DNA from: Methanobacteriota archaeon
GTDB taxonomy: Archaea; Thermoplasmatota; Thermoplasmata; RBG-16-68-12; EA-27
NCBI GenBank assembly: GCA_016207545.1
Contig: JACQPO010000057.1
Span: 1 to 6,229 of the forward strand
Length of the DNA stretch: 6,229 nt
Reading direction: 5' to 3'
Both the position numbers and the translations under genes were made by a program. This document shows positions 1 to 6,229 of this stretch, in pieces. The notes below the pieces were generated by a model. The model did no database searches and had not been told where the DNA came from. It saw only the letters and a list, made by a program, of their open reading frames with translations. Position 1 is the first letter of the stretch. Each line of letters begins with the position of its first letter.

Positions 1-1097
1 ATCGCGATGCCCTCGACGTCGAGCACGGAGGCCACGTCGTGCGCGTGGATGTCCCCGAGCATGAAGCTAATCACGCCGCCGCGGACCGACACGTCCATCG
101 GCCCGAACATCGTGAGGCCCTCGACCCCTTTGAGTTCGTGAAGAGCGTACTCCGTGAGCTCGACCTCGTGGCGGCGGACATTCTCCATGCCGATCCCGTT
201 CAGGTAGTCCACGGCGACGCCGAGGCCAATCGCGCCCTCGATGTTCGGGGTCCCCGCCTCGAACTTGTAAGGCACGTCGTTCCACTTCGCCCATCCCTTG
301 TGGACCTCGCGGATCATCTCACCGCCGCCAAGGAACGGTTCCATCTTCTCGAGCATCTCCTCTTTCCCGTACAGCACGCCGCTGCCCGTGGGCCCGAGCA
401 TCTTGTGGCCGGAGACCGTGTAGAAGTCGCAATCCATCGCCTCCACGTCCACGGGCAGGTGGGGCGCGCCCTGGGCGCCGTCGACTACGCATATTGCGCC
501 GACCTCGTGCGCGCGCTTCGCGATCTCCTTCACGGGGCTGATCGTCCCGAGCACGTTCGACACGTGCGCGACGGTCACGACCTTCGTCCGGTTCGTGATC
601 ATCTCGTCGTAATCCTCTATCTTCAGGGTGCCGTCGTCGTTGATGTCGACCCACTTGATCTTCACGCCCTTGTGGTCCTGCACGAAGTACCACGGGATCG
701 TGTTCGAGTGGTGCTCCAAGATCGTCGTCACGATTTCGTCCCCCTCCTTGAGCGGCCCCCGGATCCCCCACGCGTAGGCGACCGCATTGATGGATTCCGT
801 CGTCCCGCGCGTGAACACGATTTCCTTCGGATCGCTCGCCCGGAGGAACGCGGCGATCCTCTCCCGCGCGCCCTCGTACTCCCGCGTGGACTCCTCGCCC
901 AGCTCGTAAATCGCGCGGTGCACGTTCGCGTTGTACCGCGCGTAGTAGTCCTCAATCGCGCGAATCACCTGTCGAGGCTTCTGGCTCGTGGCGGCGCTGT
1001 CGAGGTACACGAGCGGCTTCCCGTGGCTCGTCCGCTTGAGGACGGGGAAGTCGTCCTTCACGTTCAGCTCGGCGACCGCCTTCGCCTTCGACGCCAT
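1..1097 (-). CDS. sufS: SufS-type cysteine desulfurase (3' end cut by window edge)
   Basis: PLP-dependent group II cysteine desulfurase, which removes sulfur from L-cysteine to give alanine and an enzyme persulfide for cytosolic Fe-S assembly. The ATG at 1095-1097 opens 365 readable codons; the family is usually about 405-415 residues, so roughly 40-50 are missing. Visible fold-type I landmarks: YLDSAATSQKP near residues 31-41, TRGTTESIN (96-104), LEHHSNTIPW (127-136, with the substrate-side His129), VVDGAQGAPH with Asp206 and Gln209 for the PLP ring, and the Schiff-base lysine Lys232 in VSGHKMLGPTG. The last residues, GDIHAHDVASVLDVEGIA, stop just short of the family's RxGHHC segment, so the catalytic cysteine lies outside the window and cannot be checked. 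It is the last gene of the minus-strand suf run, 26 bases after the Rieske gene. No Shine-Dalgarno sequence precedes the ATG, so it may be translated by coupling or from its own short-leader transcript. SufU as a neighbour implies a SufU-dependent enzyme. Confidence 0.96.
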   Translation of the reverse strand, partial: MASKAKAVAELNVKDDFPVLKRTSHGKPLVYLDSAATSQKPRQVIRAIEDYYARYNANVHRAIYELGEESTREYEGARERIAAFLRASDPKEIVFTRGTTESINAVAYAWGIRGPLKEGDEIVTTILEHHSNTIPWYFVQDHKGVKIKWVDINDDGTLKIEDYDEMITNRTKVVTVAHVSNVLGTISPVKEIAKRAHEVGAICVVDGAQGAPHLPVDVEAMDCDFYTVSGHKMLGPTGSGVLYGKEEMLEKMEPFLGGGEMIREVHKGWAKWNDVPYKFEAGTPNIEGAIGLGVAVDYLNGIGMENVRRHEVELTEYALHELKGVEGLTMFGPMDVSVRGGVISFMLGDIHAHDVASVLDVEGIA

Positions 1098-1123
1098 AGA
1101 TATCGAACAGGGATAGGACGTGG

Positions 1124-1456
1124 TTACTTAAGGGGTTCGCGCCCCGCCTCCGGTAGATCCACGTAGACCGTCTCGCCCTCGACCTTGACAGGGTACTTCG
1201 GGAGCGGCTCCGTCGCGGGCGGGGAAATCGGTTCCCCCGTGCGCACCTCGAACTGCGACAGGTGTAGCGCGCACGTGACGTACTCGCCTGCGAAGAACCC
1301 CTTGTCGAGCTCCGAGTACGCGTGCGTGCAAATCCCGGAGAGCGCGTGGAACTCGCCGTCGAGGTTCACGAGGATGAGGTGCCAGCCCTCCACGTCGTAC
1401 CCCTTCATCCGGCCCGGCGGAACCTCCGAGGCCGGGCCCACCGCGACCCAGACCAC
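1124..1456 (-). CDS. Rieske-type [2Fe-2S] ferredoxin within the suf operon
   Basis: Small soluble Rieske protein of 110 residues, like the ferredoxin subunits of non-haem iron dioxygenases. The cluster site is complete: C-T-H at residues 43-45 and C-A-L-H at 62-65, separated by 16 residues, giving two Cys and two His ligands. No signal peptide, membrane segment or second domain is present, so it is a cytosolic one-domain electron carrier and not a bc1-type Rieske subunit or an oxygenase alpha subunit. The start chosen is GTG at 1454-1456, because GGAG lies 8 bases upstream (overlapping the sufU stop region) and the first beta strand (VWVAVGPASEV) is kept. The frame stays open further upstream, but that sequence overlaps sufU and looks non-coding. 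Similar Rieske genes are known within suf operons of actinobacteria. A role donating electrons to sulfur reduction or cluster assembly is plausible but inferred. The family assignment is firm; the physiological partner is unknown. Confidence 0.9.
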   Translation of the reverse strand: MVWVAVGPASEVPPGRMKGYDVEGWHLILVNLDGEFHALSGICTHAYSELDKGFFAGEYVTCALHLSQFEVRTGEPISPPATEPLPKYPVKVEGETVYVDLPEAGREPLK

Positions 1457-1461
1457 GGACC

Positions 1462-1911
1462 TTACTCCATCGATACGGTCGGCTTCGACTCGAGCGCCGC
1501 GCGCAACGTGTGCCAGCCGAGGCTCGCGCACTTCACCCGCGCGGGGAATTCGCACACCCCGGCGAACACCGCGAGCTTCCCAAGCGACTGCGAGTCCACG
1601 GGCGCGACTGGCTTCCCCGTGACCATCTCGTGGAACTTCTGGAAGAGCGTGTCCGCCTCCGCGGCGGTCTTCCCCTTGATCGCGACCGTCATCATCGACG
1701 CGGACGCCTTCGAGATCGCGCACCCTTGCCCCTCGAACGCCACGTCTGCAATCCGGTCTCCCTCGAGCCGCACGTACAGGATGACCTGGTCGCCGCACAG
1801 CGGGTTCGTCCCCGTCGCCATGCGGTCGTGCGGCTCCAGCTTGCGGTAGTTCTTCGGCTTCCGGCTGTGGTCGAGGATCACTTCCTGGTACAGCTCGCGG
1901 AGGTCCGCCAT
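1462..1911 (-). CDS. sufU: SufU zinc-dependent sulfurtransferase / IscU-like protein
   Basis: 149-residue SufU family protein. In Gram-positive bacteria SufU is a zinc protein that accepts persulfide from SufS and stimulates it; related IscU proteins are scaffolds. Family landmarks run in order: LYQEVILDHSRKPKN near the N terminus, Cys39-Gly-Asp41, GQGCAISKASASMM with Cys64, and FPARVKCASLGWHTL with Cys128. Cys39, Asp41, Cys64 and Cys128 match the four zinc ligands of Bacillus subtilis SufU. The roughly 20-residue insertion between the second and third cysteine regions (about residues 80-112) separates SufU from IscU. Cys120, just before FPARVKC, is an extra cysteine not in the usual ligand set. 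The ATG at 1909-1911 is chosen because GAGGA lies 9 bases upstream; an in-frame GTG at 1935 would add eight atypical residues. It lies 30 bases after sufD and its stop is 5 bases before the Rieske start, so the two are probably translationally coupled. It most likely works with the SufS encoded downstream. Confidence 0.95.
   Translation of the reverse strand: MADLRELYQEVILDHSRKPKNYRKLEPHDRMATGTNPLCGDQVILYVRLEGDRIADVAFEGQGCAISKASASMMTVAIKGKTAAEADTLFQKFHEMVTGKPVAPVDSQSLGKLAVFAGVCEFPARVKCASLGWHTLRAALESKPTVSME
1465..1468 (-). promoter_or_regulatory. GGAG ribosome binding site of the Rieske gene
   Basis: GGAG, within the last codons of sufU (ATG GAG TAA), ends eight bases before the GTG at 1454-1456. 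It supports a GTG start and suggests that translation of sufU and the Rieske gene is coupled. Confidence 0.5.
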
Positions 1912-1920
1912 GGGACTTCG

Positions 1921-1925
1921 TCCTC
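1921..1925 (-). promoter_or_regulatory. GAGGA ribosome binding site of sufU
   Basis: GAGGA lies nine bases before the ATG at 1909-1911 in the gap after sufD. It supports that ATG over the in-frame GTG at 1933-1935, which is upstream of the site. Confidence 0.45.
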
Positions 1926-1940
1926 GAACAGGCACAGGGC

Positions 1941-1948
1941 CTTATAAG
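1941..1948 (-). promoter_or_regulatory. CTTATAAG, possible internal TATA element before sufU
   Basis: This eight-base palindrome spans the last codons of sufD (TTA TAA) and is centred about 33 bases before the sufU ATG, the distance expected for an archaeal TATA box feeding a short-leader transcript. TTA is an uncommon leucine choice in these GC-rich genes. Against it, a start at normal spacing would fall near 1919-1920 and leave the GAGGA site off the message. Weak candidate only. Confidence 0.25.
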
Positions 1949-3294
1949 CCCTCCCGGACCGCGTCGCTCACCGCGGCACTCGCGGGCAGGCGCGACAAAA
2001 TCCACGCGCCGAGCGCGGCGCGCAGCGGGAGGACCCTCACGCGGTTCACGACTTCCGCGGCGAACCCGTACGTGAGCAGACTCCGCGCGGTCTCCTCGTC
2101 AAGGCCGCGCGACCGCAGATAGAACACTTGTTCCTCGTCCATGTGGCCGATCGAGGACCCGTGCCTGCACTTCACGTCGTTCGCCAAGATCTGGAGCCCG
2201 GGGATGCTGTCGACGAGCGCATCCCTCGACAGGAGCAGGTTCTTGTTCGTCTGCATCGCGTTCGTCTTCTGGGCGTCTTTATGGACGACGATGTTCCCGT
2301 AGAACACGGCGCGCCCGTGGCCGTCGAGGATGCCCTTGTACAGTTCGAAGCTCGTGCAGTGGGGCTTCGCGTGGTCGATCCGCGTGTGGTTGTCCACGTG
2401 CTGGCGGCCGCCGACGACGTACAGCCCGTCGAGGTTGAGTTCTCCGCCCTCGTCCGCGAACCACGTGTTCACGTCGTTCCGCACGAGCCCACCGCCGAGG
2501 GCGAGGGAGTTGTCCGTCACGTTGCTGGCGCGCCCCTGCAAAATCTGCAGGACGCCGATGTGGAACGCCTTCTCACTTTCGCGCTGCAACTTGTAGTGGT
2601 TGAACACGGCCTCGTCGCCGACGACGACTTCGGTCACGGGATTCGTAAAATACAAGCCGTCGCCCCAGCCCGCGTAGCTCTCCACGACGATGGCCACGGC
2701 GCCTTCATCGATTAGGATCAAGTTTCGCGCATGGACCACGGTTGGCTCGTGCTGCGGCTTCGACAAGAACACGAGGTGGATCGGCTCCGGAACGGCGACG
2801 CCTTTGGGGACGTGGACGAACGCCCCGTCTTCCCAGAACGCGGTGTTGAGTGCGGCAAACGGTTGCCGGTCGAACGCGGCGTGTCGGGCGAGGTGCCGTT
2901 CCACGAGCGCCGGATCCCCTTCGAGGGCCTCCTCGAGCCTCCGAATCTGAACGCCCTCCGGCAAGGCGCCGACGCCGGACAGATGCGGATCAAGACGACC
3001 GTTCACGAACACGAGTTGGTGCCCGCGGAACCCGTGAAACGCGATTCGCTCCACGTCCTCCCTAGCGACGCCGTCCGAGGCCGCCGGGGCCCGGCGGAAC
3101 GTCGTCCGCGCAATCGGCGCGACGCTCGTGTACTTCCACTCCTCTTCCTTGAGGGTGGGGAACCCGCGATCCCGGAACCGGGCCATCGCGGAGCGCCGCA
3201 GGTCGCGAAGCCACGGGAGGTCCGCGCCGGGTGCCTCCCTCTCGAACTTCGAGAAGTCGTCCACGTACGCTTGGCGGGGGTCCGCGTCCGTCAT
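1942..3294 (-). CDS. sufD: SufD, scaffold subunit of the SufBCD complex
   Basis: 450-residue SufD, the partner of SufB in the SufBC2D scaffold where nascent clusters are built in the cytosol. The N-terminal helical domain carries the family motif PTLKEEEWKYT (residues 46-56). The middle is the right-handed beta-helix core, with stretches such as NHYKLQRE, HVDNHTRIDH and FYGNIVVHKDAQKTNA. The C-terminal domain has DVKCRHG (Cys376, His378), then GHMDEEQVFYLRSRGL and LLTYGFAAEVV. His378 corresponds to the E. coli SufD histidine (His360) thought to help bind the new cluster at the SufB-SufD interface. The length is in the usual range (about 420-450). The ATG at 3292-3294 has a strong ribosome binding site, AAGGAGG, six bases upstream. 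It follows sufC by 19 bases. The last two codons read TTA TAA inside a CTTATAAG palindrome. SufB and SufD are paralogues; the EEEWKYT and LRSRGL motifs and the lack of SufB's QCDSLLIG segment support SufD. Confidence 0.96.
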   Translation of the reverse strand: MTDADPRQAYVDDFSKFEREAPGADLPWLRDLRRSAMARFRDRGFPTLKEEEWKYTSVAPIARTTFRRAPAASDGVAREDVERIAFHGFRGHQLVFVNGRLDPHLSGVGALPEGVQIRRLEEALEGDPALVERHLARHAAFDRQPFAALNTAFWEDGAFVHVPKGVAVPEPIHLVFLSKPQHEPTVVHARNLILIDEGAVAIVVESYAGWGDGLYFTNPVTEVVVGDEAVFNHYKLQRESEKAFHIGVLQILQGRASNVTDNSLALGGGLVRNDVNTWFADEGGELNLDGLYVVGGRQHVDNHTRIDHAKPHCTSFELYKGILDGHGRAVFYGNIVVHKDAQKTNAMQTNKNLLLSRDALVDSIPGLQILANDVKCRHGSSIGHMDEEQVFYLRSRGLDEETARSLLTYGFAAEVVNRVRVLPLRAALGAWILSRLPASAAVSDAVREGL

Positions 3295-3300
3295 AGGTTC

Positions 3301-3307
3301 CCTCCTT
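3301..3307 (-). promoter_or_regulatory. AAGGAGG ribosome binding site of sufD
   Basis: The strongest Shine-Dalgarno match in the window, six bases before the sufD ATG and within the 19-base gap after sufC. It fixes the start of sufD. Confidence 0.75.
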
Positions 3308-3313
3308 GTCGGC

Positions 3314-4081
3314 CTACGCCACTTTGGCGGCGGCCTCGAACTGCGCGTACCCGTGCTTCTCGAGTTCGTGGGCGAGCTCGTTCCCGCCGGACTTCACGAT
3401 GCGGCCGTCCACGAGCACGTGCACGACATCGGGTTGGATGTAGTTGAGGATTCGCTGGTAGTGAGTCACGAGGAGCGTCGTGCGTTCCGGGCTTCGCATC
3501 ATGTTCACACCGTTCGCCACAATCTTGAGGGCGTCGATGTCGAGGCCCGAATCCGTCTCATCCAGGATCGCGAGCTTCGGCTGGAGCACGAGGAGCTGGA
3601 AAATCTCATTCCGCTTCTTTTCCCCGCCGGAGAACCCCTCGTTCAATCCGCGCTTCGTGAAGCTTTCGTCGAGGCCGAGGAGCTTCAACTTCTCCTCGAT
3701 CAGGCTGAGGAACTCGATCGCGTCGAGCTCTTCCTCCCCGCGGTACCGCCGCATCGCGTTGAGGGCGGATTTTAGGAAGTACGCATTGTTCACGCCGGGG
3801 ATCTCCACGGGGTACTGGAACGCCATGAACACGCCTTCTCGTGCGCGGTCCTCCGGCTTCATCGCGAGGAGGTTCCTCCCCATGTAGTGCACCTGGCCCT
3901 GGGTGACCGTGAAGTTCGGCCGCCCCGCGAGGACGTTCGCGAGGGTACTCTTCCCGGACCCGTTCGGACCCATGATCGCGTGGACCTCGCCCGCGTTCGC
4001 GACGAGGTCGACGCCCTTCAGGATTGGCTTGTCCCCCACGCTGGCGTGGACGTCCCTGATTTCGAGCATTGGCGCGGCCAT
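3314..4081 (-). CDS. sufC: SufC, ABC-type ATPase of Fe-S assembly
   Basis: 255-residue soluble ABC ATPase that binds SufB and SufD and drives the conformational change needed for cluster assembly; it is not a transporter and has no membrane partner. Motifs counted from the chosen start: Walker A GPNGSGKST (38-46), Q-loop FMAFQYP with Gln89, signature FSGGEKKR (150-157), Walker B LAILDE ending at Glu175, D-loop SGLD (178-181) and switch His207. The signature GFSGGEKKRNE and the segment ETDSGLDIDALKIV are typical of SufC. The start is ATG at 4079-4081, because GGGAGG (4088-4093) lies six bases upstream. An in-frame ATG at 4085-4087 touches that ribosome binding site directly, which is a poor arrangement; using it would add two residues (Met-Ser). 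The sufB stop codon is immediately before the GGGAGG, so translation of sufB and sufC is probably coupled. Confidence 0.96.
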   Translation of the reverse strand: MAAPMLEIRDVHASVGDKPILKGVDLVANAGEVHAIMGPNGSGKSTLANVLAGRPNFTVTQGQVHYMGRNLLAMKPEDRAREGVFMAFQYPVEIPGVNNAYFLKSALNAMRRYRGEEELDAIEFLSLIEEKLKLLGLDESFTKRGLNEGFSGGEKKRNEIFQLLVLQPKLAILDETDSGLDIDALKIVANGVNMMRSPERTTLLVTHYQRILNYIQPDVVHVLVDGRIVKSGGNELAHELEKHGYAQFEAAAKVA

Positions 4082-4087
4082 CGACAT

Positions 4088-4093
4088 CCTCCC
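4088..4093 (-). promoter_or_regulatory. GGGAGG ribosome binding site of sufC
   Basis: GGGAGG fills the space between the sufB stop codon and the first possible sufC ATG. It directly touches the ATG at 4085-4087 but is six bases from the ATG at 4079-4081, which favours the second start. Confidence 0.65.
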
Positions 4094-5539
<1,446 letters not shown>

Positions 5540-5545
5540 TGCGGG

Positions 5546-5549
5546 CACC
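5546..5549 (-). promoter_or_regulatory. GGTG ribosome binding site of sufB
   Basis: GGTG ends six bases before the ATG at 5537-5539 and can pair with the CACC of the archaeal 16S rRNA 3' end. This decides between the ATG and the upstream in-frame GTG at 5551, which would overlap the site. Confidence 0.45.
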
Positions 5550-5572
5550 ACGGGCGCATGTGCAGTCTAACC

Positions 5573-5587
5573 TATAACGTCGTTATA
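5573..5587. promoter_or_regulatory. 15-base perfect palindrome overlapping the sufB TATA element
   Basis: TATAACG, a single central T, then CGTTATA form a perfect inverted repeat with seven-base arms. The right arm overlaps the TATA-like element, and the rest extends toward the predicted sufB transcription start. A protein bound here would compete with TATA-binding protein, the classic position for an archaeal repressor site. The sequence differs from the cyanobacterial SufR site (CAAC-N6-GTTG), and no regulator gene is in the window, so the binding protein is unknown. It could also be a by-product of AT-rich promoter sequence. Confidence 0.4.
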
Positions 5588-5592
5588 TATAA
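5583..5592 (-). promoter_or_regulatory. TATA-box-like element of the sufB promoter
   Basis: TTATATATAA is the most AT-rich stretch in an otherwise GC-rich window and lies in the gap between divergent genes. Its centre is about 48 bases upstream of the chosen sufB ATG. In archaea transcription starts about 25 bases past the TATA centre, which predicts a start near 5561 and a leader of about 22 bases containing the GGTG ribosome binding site. On the minus strand it is preceded by AGAAC, a purine-rich match to a B recognition element. The element is self-complementary, so its direction rests on the flanks; firing rightward would give a leader of nearly 90 bases on the carrier gene. Confidence 0.7.
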
Positions 5593-5598
5593 GTTCTG

Positions 5599-5611
5599 GC
5601 GCGTCACGCGC
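5599..5611. promoter_or_regulatory. 13-base perfect palindrome upstream of the sufB TATA element
   Basis: GCGCGT, a single central C, then ACGCGC form a perfect inverted repeat with six-base arms. Its centre (5605) is 25 bases from the centre of the other palindrome (5580), and the two sit on either side of the sufB TATA-like box. Relative to sufB it lies just upstream of the presumed B recognition element, where archaeal activators often bind; relative to the carrier gene it lies about 66 bases before the TATA-like element there. GC-rich background makes chance occurrence more likely than for the AT-rich palindrome. Confidence 0.25.
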
Positions 5612-5663
5612 GACAATGACACCGTTGCTGGCGGATACACTTTGCGGCGAGACAGCGAAGAGA

Positions 5664-5674
5664 GAACCTTTATC
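5664..5674 (+). promoter_or_regulatory. BRE/TATA-like promoter element of the A-type carrier gene
   Basis: GAAC followed by CTTTATC, centred near 5671, about 30 bases before the ATG at 5701. At the usual archaeal spacing, transcription would begin near 5695-5698, giving a message with almost no leader. Consistently, no good Shine-Dalgarno sequence is visible before the ATG. The GAAC directly upstream of the AT-rich core is also present before the sufB TATA-like box (minus strand, 5593-5596). Confidence 0.5.
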
Positions 5675-5700
5675 CCGAAGAGGCGCGTAGAGTGCGCGCG

Positions 5701-6063
5701 ATGACGCTCGCGCCGCCGACGGAACAGGCGCAAGATCCGCCGATCGCGGTCACGGATGCGGCGGTCCTGCGAATCATATACCTCCGGGAGCGCGAGGGCA
5801 AGCCGGACGCCGCCCTTCGGCTTCGGATCGTGGCCGGCGGCTGCTCCGGCATGCAGTACCGCATCGACTTGGCGGAGGAGCTGCGCCCGACGGACCGCAT
5901 CGCGGAGAAGGACGGCGTGCGGATCGCGGTGGACCCGAAGTCCCTCGCGTATCTGAAGGAATCCACCCTCGATTGGGAGGAGGACTTCTTCGGGGGCGAG
6001 TTCAAAGTCAAGAACCCGAACGCCAAGGCCTCGTGCTCCTGCGGCCTGAGCTTCACCGTCTGA
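5701..6063 (+). CDS. A-type Fe-S carrier protein (SufA/IscA/ErpA family)
   Basis: 120-residue HesB/IscA-fold protein that carries clusters from the SufBCD scaffold to client enzymes. The three family cysteines are present: Cys48 in GGCSGMQY, then Cys112 and Cys114 in the C-terminal CSCGLSF. The segment DWEEDFFGGEFKVKNPNAK matches the conserved region before the C-terminal pair. The first 15 or so residues are a variable, proline-rich extension. The ATG at 5701 is preferred to an in-frame GTG at 5692, because a CTTTATC element centred near 5671 predicts transcription starting near 5695-5698, just before this ATG, for an almost leaderless message. It is transcribed away from sufB across a shared 161-base promoter region, so it is close to, but outside, the main operon. 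Its TGA stop directly abuts the stop of the convergent gene. Whether it is equivalent to SufA, IscA or ErpA cannot be settled from sequence alone, so no symbol is given. Confidence 0.94.
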   Translation: MTLAPPTEQAQDPPIAVTDAAVLRIIYLREREGKPDAALRLRIVAGGCSGMQYRIDLAEELRPTDRIAEKDGVRIAVDPKSLAYLKESTLDWEEDFFGGEFKVKNPNAKASCSCGLSFTV

Positions 6064-6229
6064 TTACAGGTGTTCCGCGGCCAGCTCTGCGAGGTCAATC
6101 GTCTGCATCGCGCCGCTCCTATTCGCGACCTCGTTGAGGTGGGCGAGCGCGTGGGGGCACGTCGTCACCATGACCTGCGCGCCCGTCTCGCGGCCTTCCG
6201 CAAGCCGCCGCGCCGCCAACCGAGACGCC
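6064..6229 (-). CDS. C-terminal end of an HdrD-like (CCG-domain) Fe-S oxidoreductase, partial
   Basis: Only the last 54 codons are visible; the TAA stop occupies 6064-6066 and the frame is open to the right edge. The peptide reads as a helix ending in EGRETGAQ, then VMVTTCPHALAHL and a closing IDLAELAAEHL. This resembles the end of the cysteine-rich CCG domain of heterodisulfide reductase subunit D/B, GlpC and lactate-utilisation-type Fe-S oxidoreductases, where a helix rich in Glu/Ala leads to a strand ending in T-x-CPxC and then a short LAELL tail. Here the usual second cysteine is replaced: the motif is CPHA. Such proteins move electrons to or from disulfides, quinones or flavins using [4Fe-4S] clusters, but the substrate cannot be told from this tail. 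It faces the A-type carrier gene with no bases between the two stop codons. Codon use (strong G/C third position) fits a real gene. Family call moderate; true length unknown. Confidence 0.7.
   Translation of the reverse strand, partial: ASRLAARRLAEGRETGAQVMVTTCPHALAHLNEVANRSGAMQTIDLAELAAEHL

Noticed and set aside
39..1166. Plus-strand open frame of 375 codons opposite sufS
   Set aside because: It is antisense to a clear cysteine desulfurase, is rich in Arg/His/Val/Leu as expected from the reverse of GC-rich codons, and shows no recognisable domain.
1457..2005. Upstream extension of the Rieske frame to give a 293-codon protein
   Set aside because: The added part lies wholly across sufU and the end of sufD in another frame and is arginine/glycine-rich without domain features; GTG at 1456 with GGAG upstream is a better start.
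2128..3447. Plus-strand open frames (2128-2715 and 2731-3447) opposite sufD
   Set aside because: Shadows of GC-rich third positions in sufD; no promoter, ribosome binding site or domain supports them.
5540..5700. Possible small RNA, riboswitch or CRISPR-like repeat in the divergent promoter region
   Set aside because: Beyond the TATA-like elements and the two short palindromes I see no longer stem, repeat series or conserved RNA core.
5670..6098. Minus-strand open frame of 142 codons opposite the A-type carrier gene
   Set aside because: Serine/arginine-rich antisense of a protein with all three conserved carrier cysteines, and it overlaps the HdrD-like gene in another frame.

Overview
This window is a nearly complete SUF iron-sulfur cluster assembly locus from a GC-rich organism, most likely an archaeon. 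The archaeal call is an inference. The divergent promoter region holds isolated AT-rich TATA-box-like elements at archaeal distances from the starts: TTATATATAA before sufB and CTTTATC before the A-type carrier gene. No bacterial -35/-10 pairs are obvious. Ribosome binding sites are GGTG/GGAGG-like, and at least one gene looks nearly leaderless. A GC-rich, oxygen-exposed euryarchaeal lineage such as a Thermoplasmatota relative would fit, but nothing in the window fixes the taxon.

Layout: positions 5539 down to 1, on the minus strand, hold a tight six-gene run, sufB - sufC - sufD - sufU - Rieske-type ferredoxin - sufS. Gaps are about 5 to 30 bases, and sufS runs off the left edge just before its catalytic cysteine. 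Positions 5540-5700 are a 161-base divergent promoter region with a symmetric TATA element and two odd-centred palindromes, the best candidates here for a regulatory switch. Positions 5701-6063 on the plus strand encode an A-type (SufA/IscA/ErpA-like) carrier. Positions 6064-6229 on the minus strand hold the last 54 codons of a cysteine-rich Fe-S oxidoreductase resembling heterodisulfide reductase subunit D (CCG domain), whose stop codon abuts the carrier's stop.

How the genes work together, from knowledge of the families: SufS takes sulfur from cysteine onto its active-site cysteine. SufU, with its zinc-site residues intact, accepts that persulfide. SufB, SufC and SufD form the ATP-driven scaffold that builds the cluster, and the A-type protein passes clusters to target enzymes. 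The Rieske protein could supply or sense electrons for the process, but this is unproven. The neighbouring HdrD-like protein would itself be an Fe-S client.

The genes are recognisable members of known families and the locus is not a new system. The points worth a second look are the palindromes at the sufB promoter, the operon-embedded Rieske protein, possible internal TATA elements and a degenerate cysteine motif in the HdrD-like tail.
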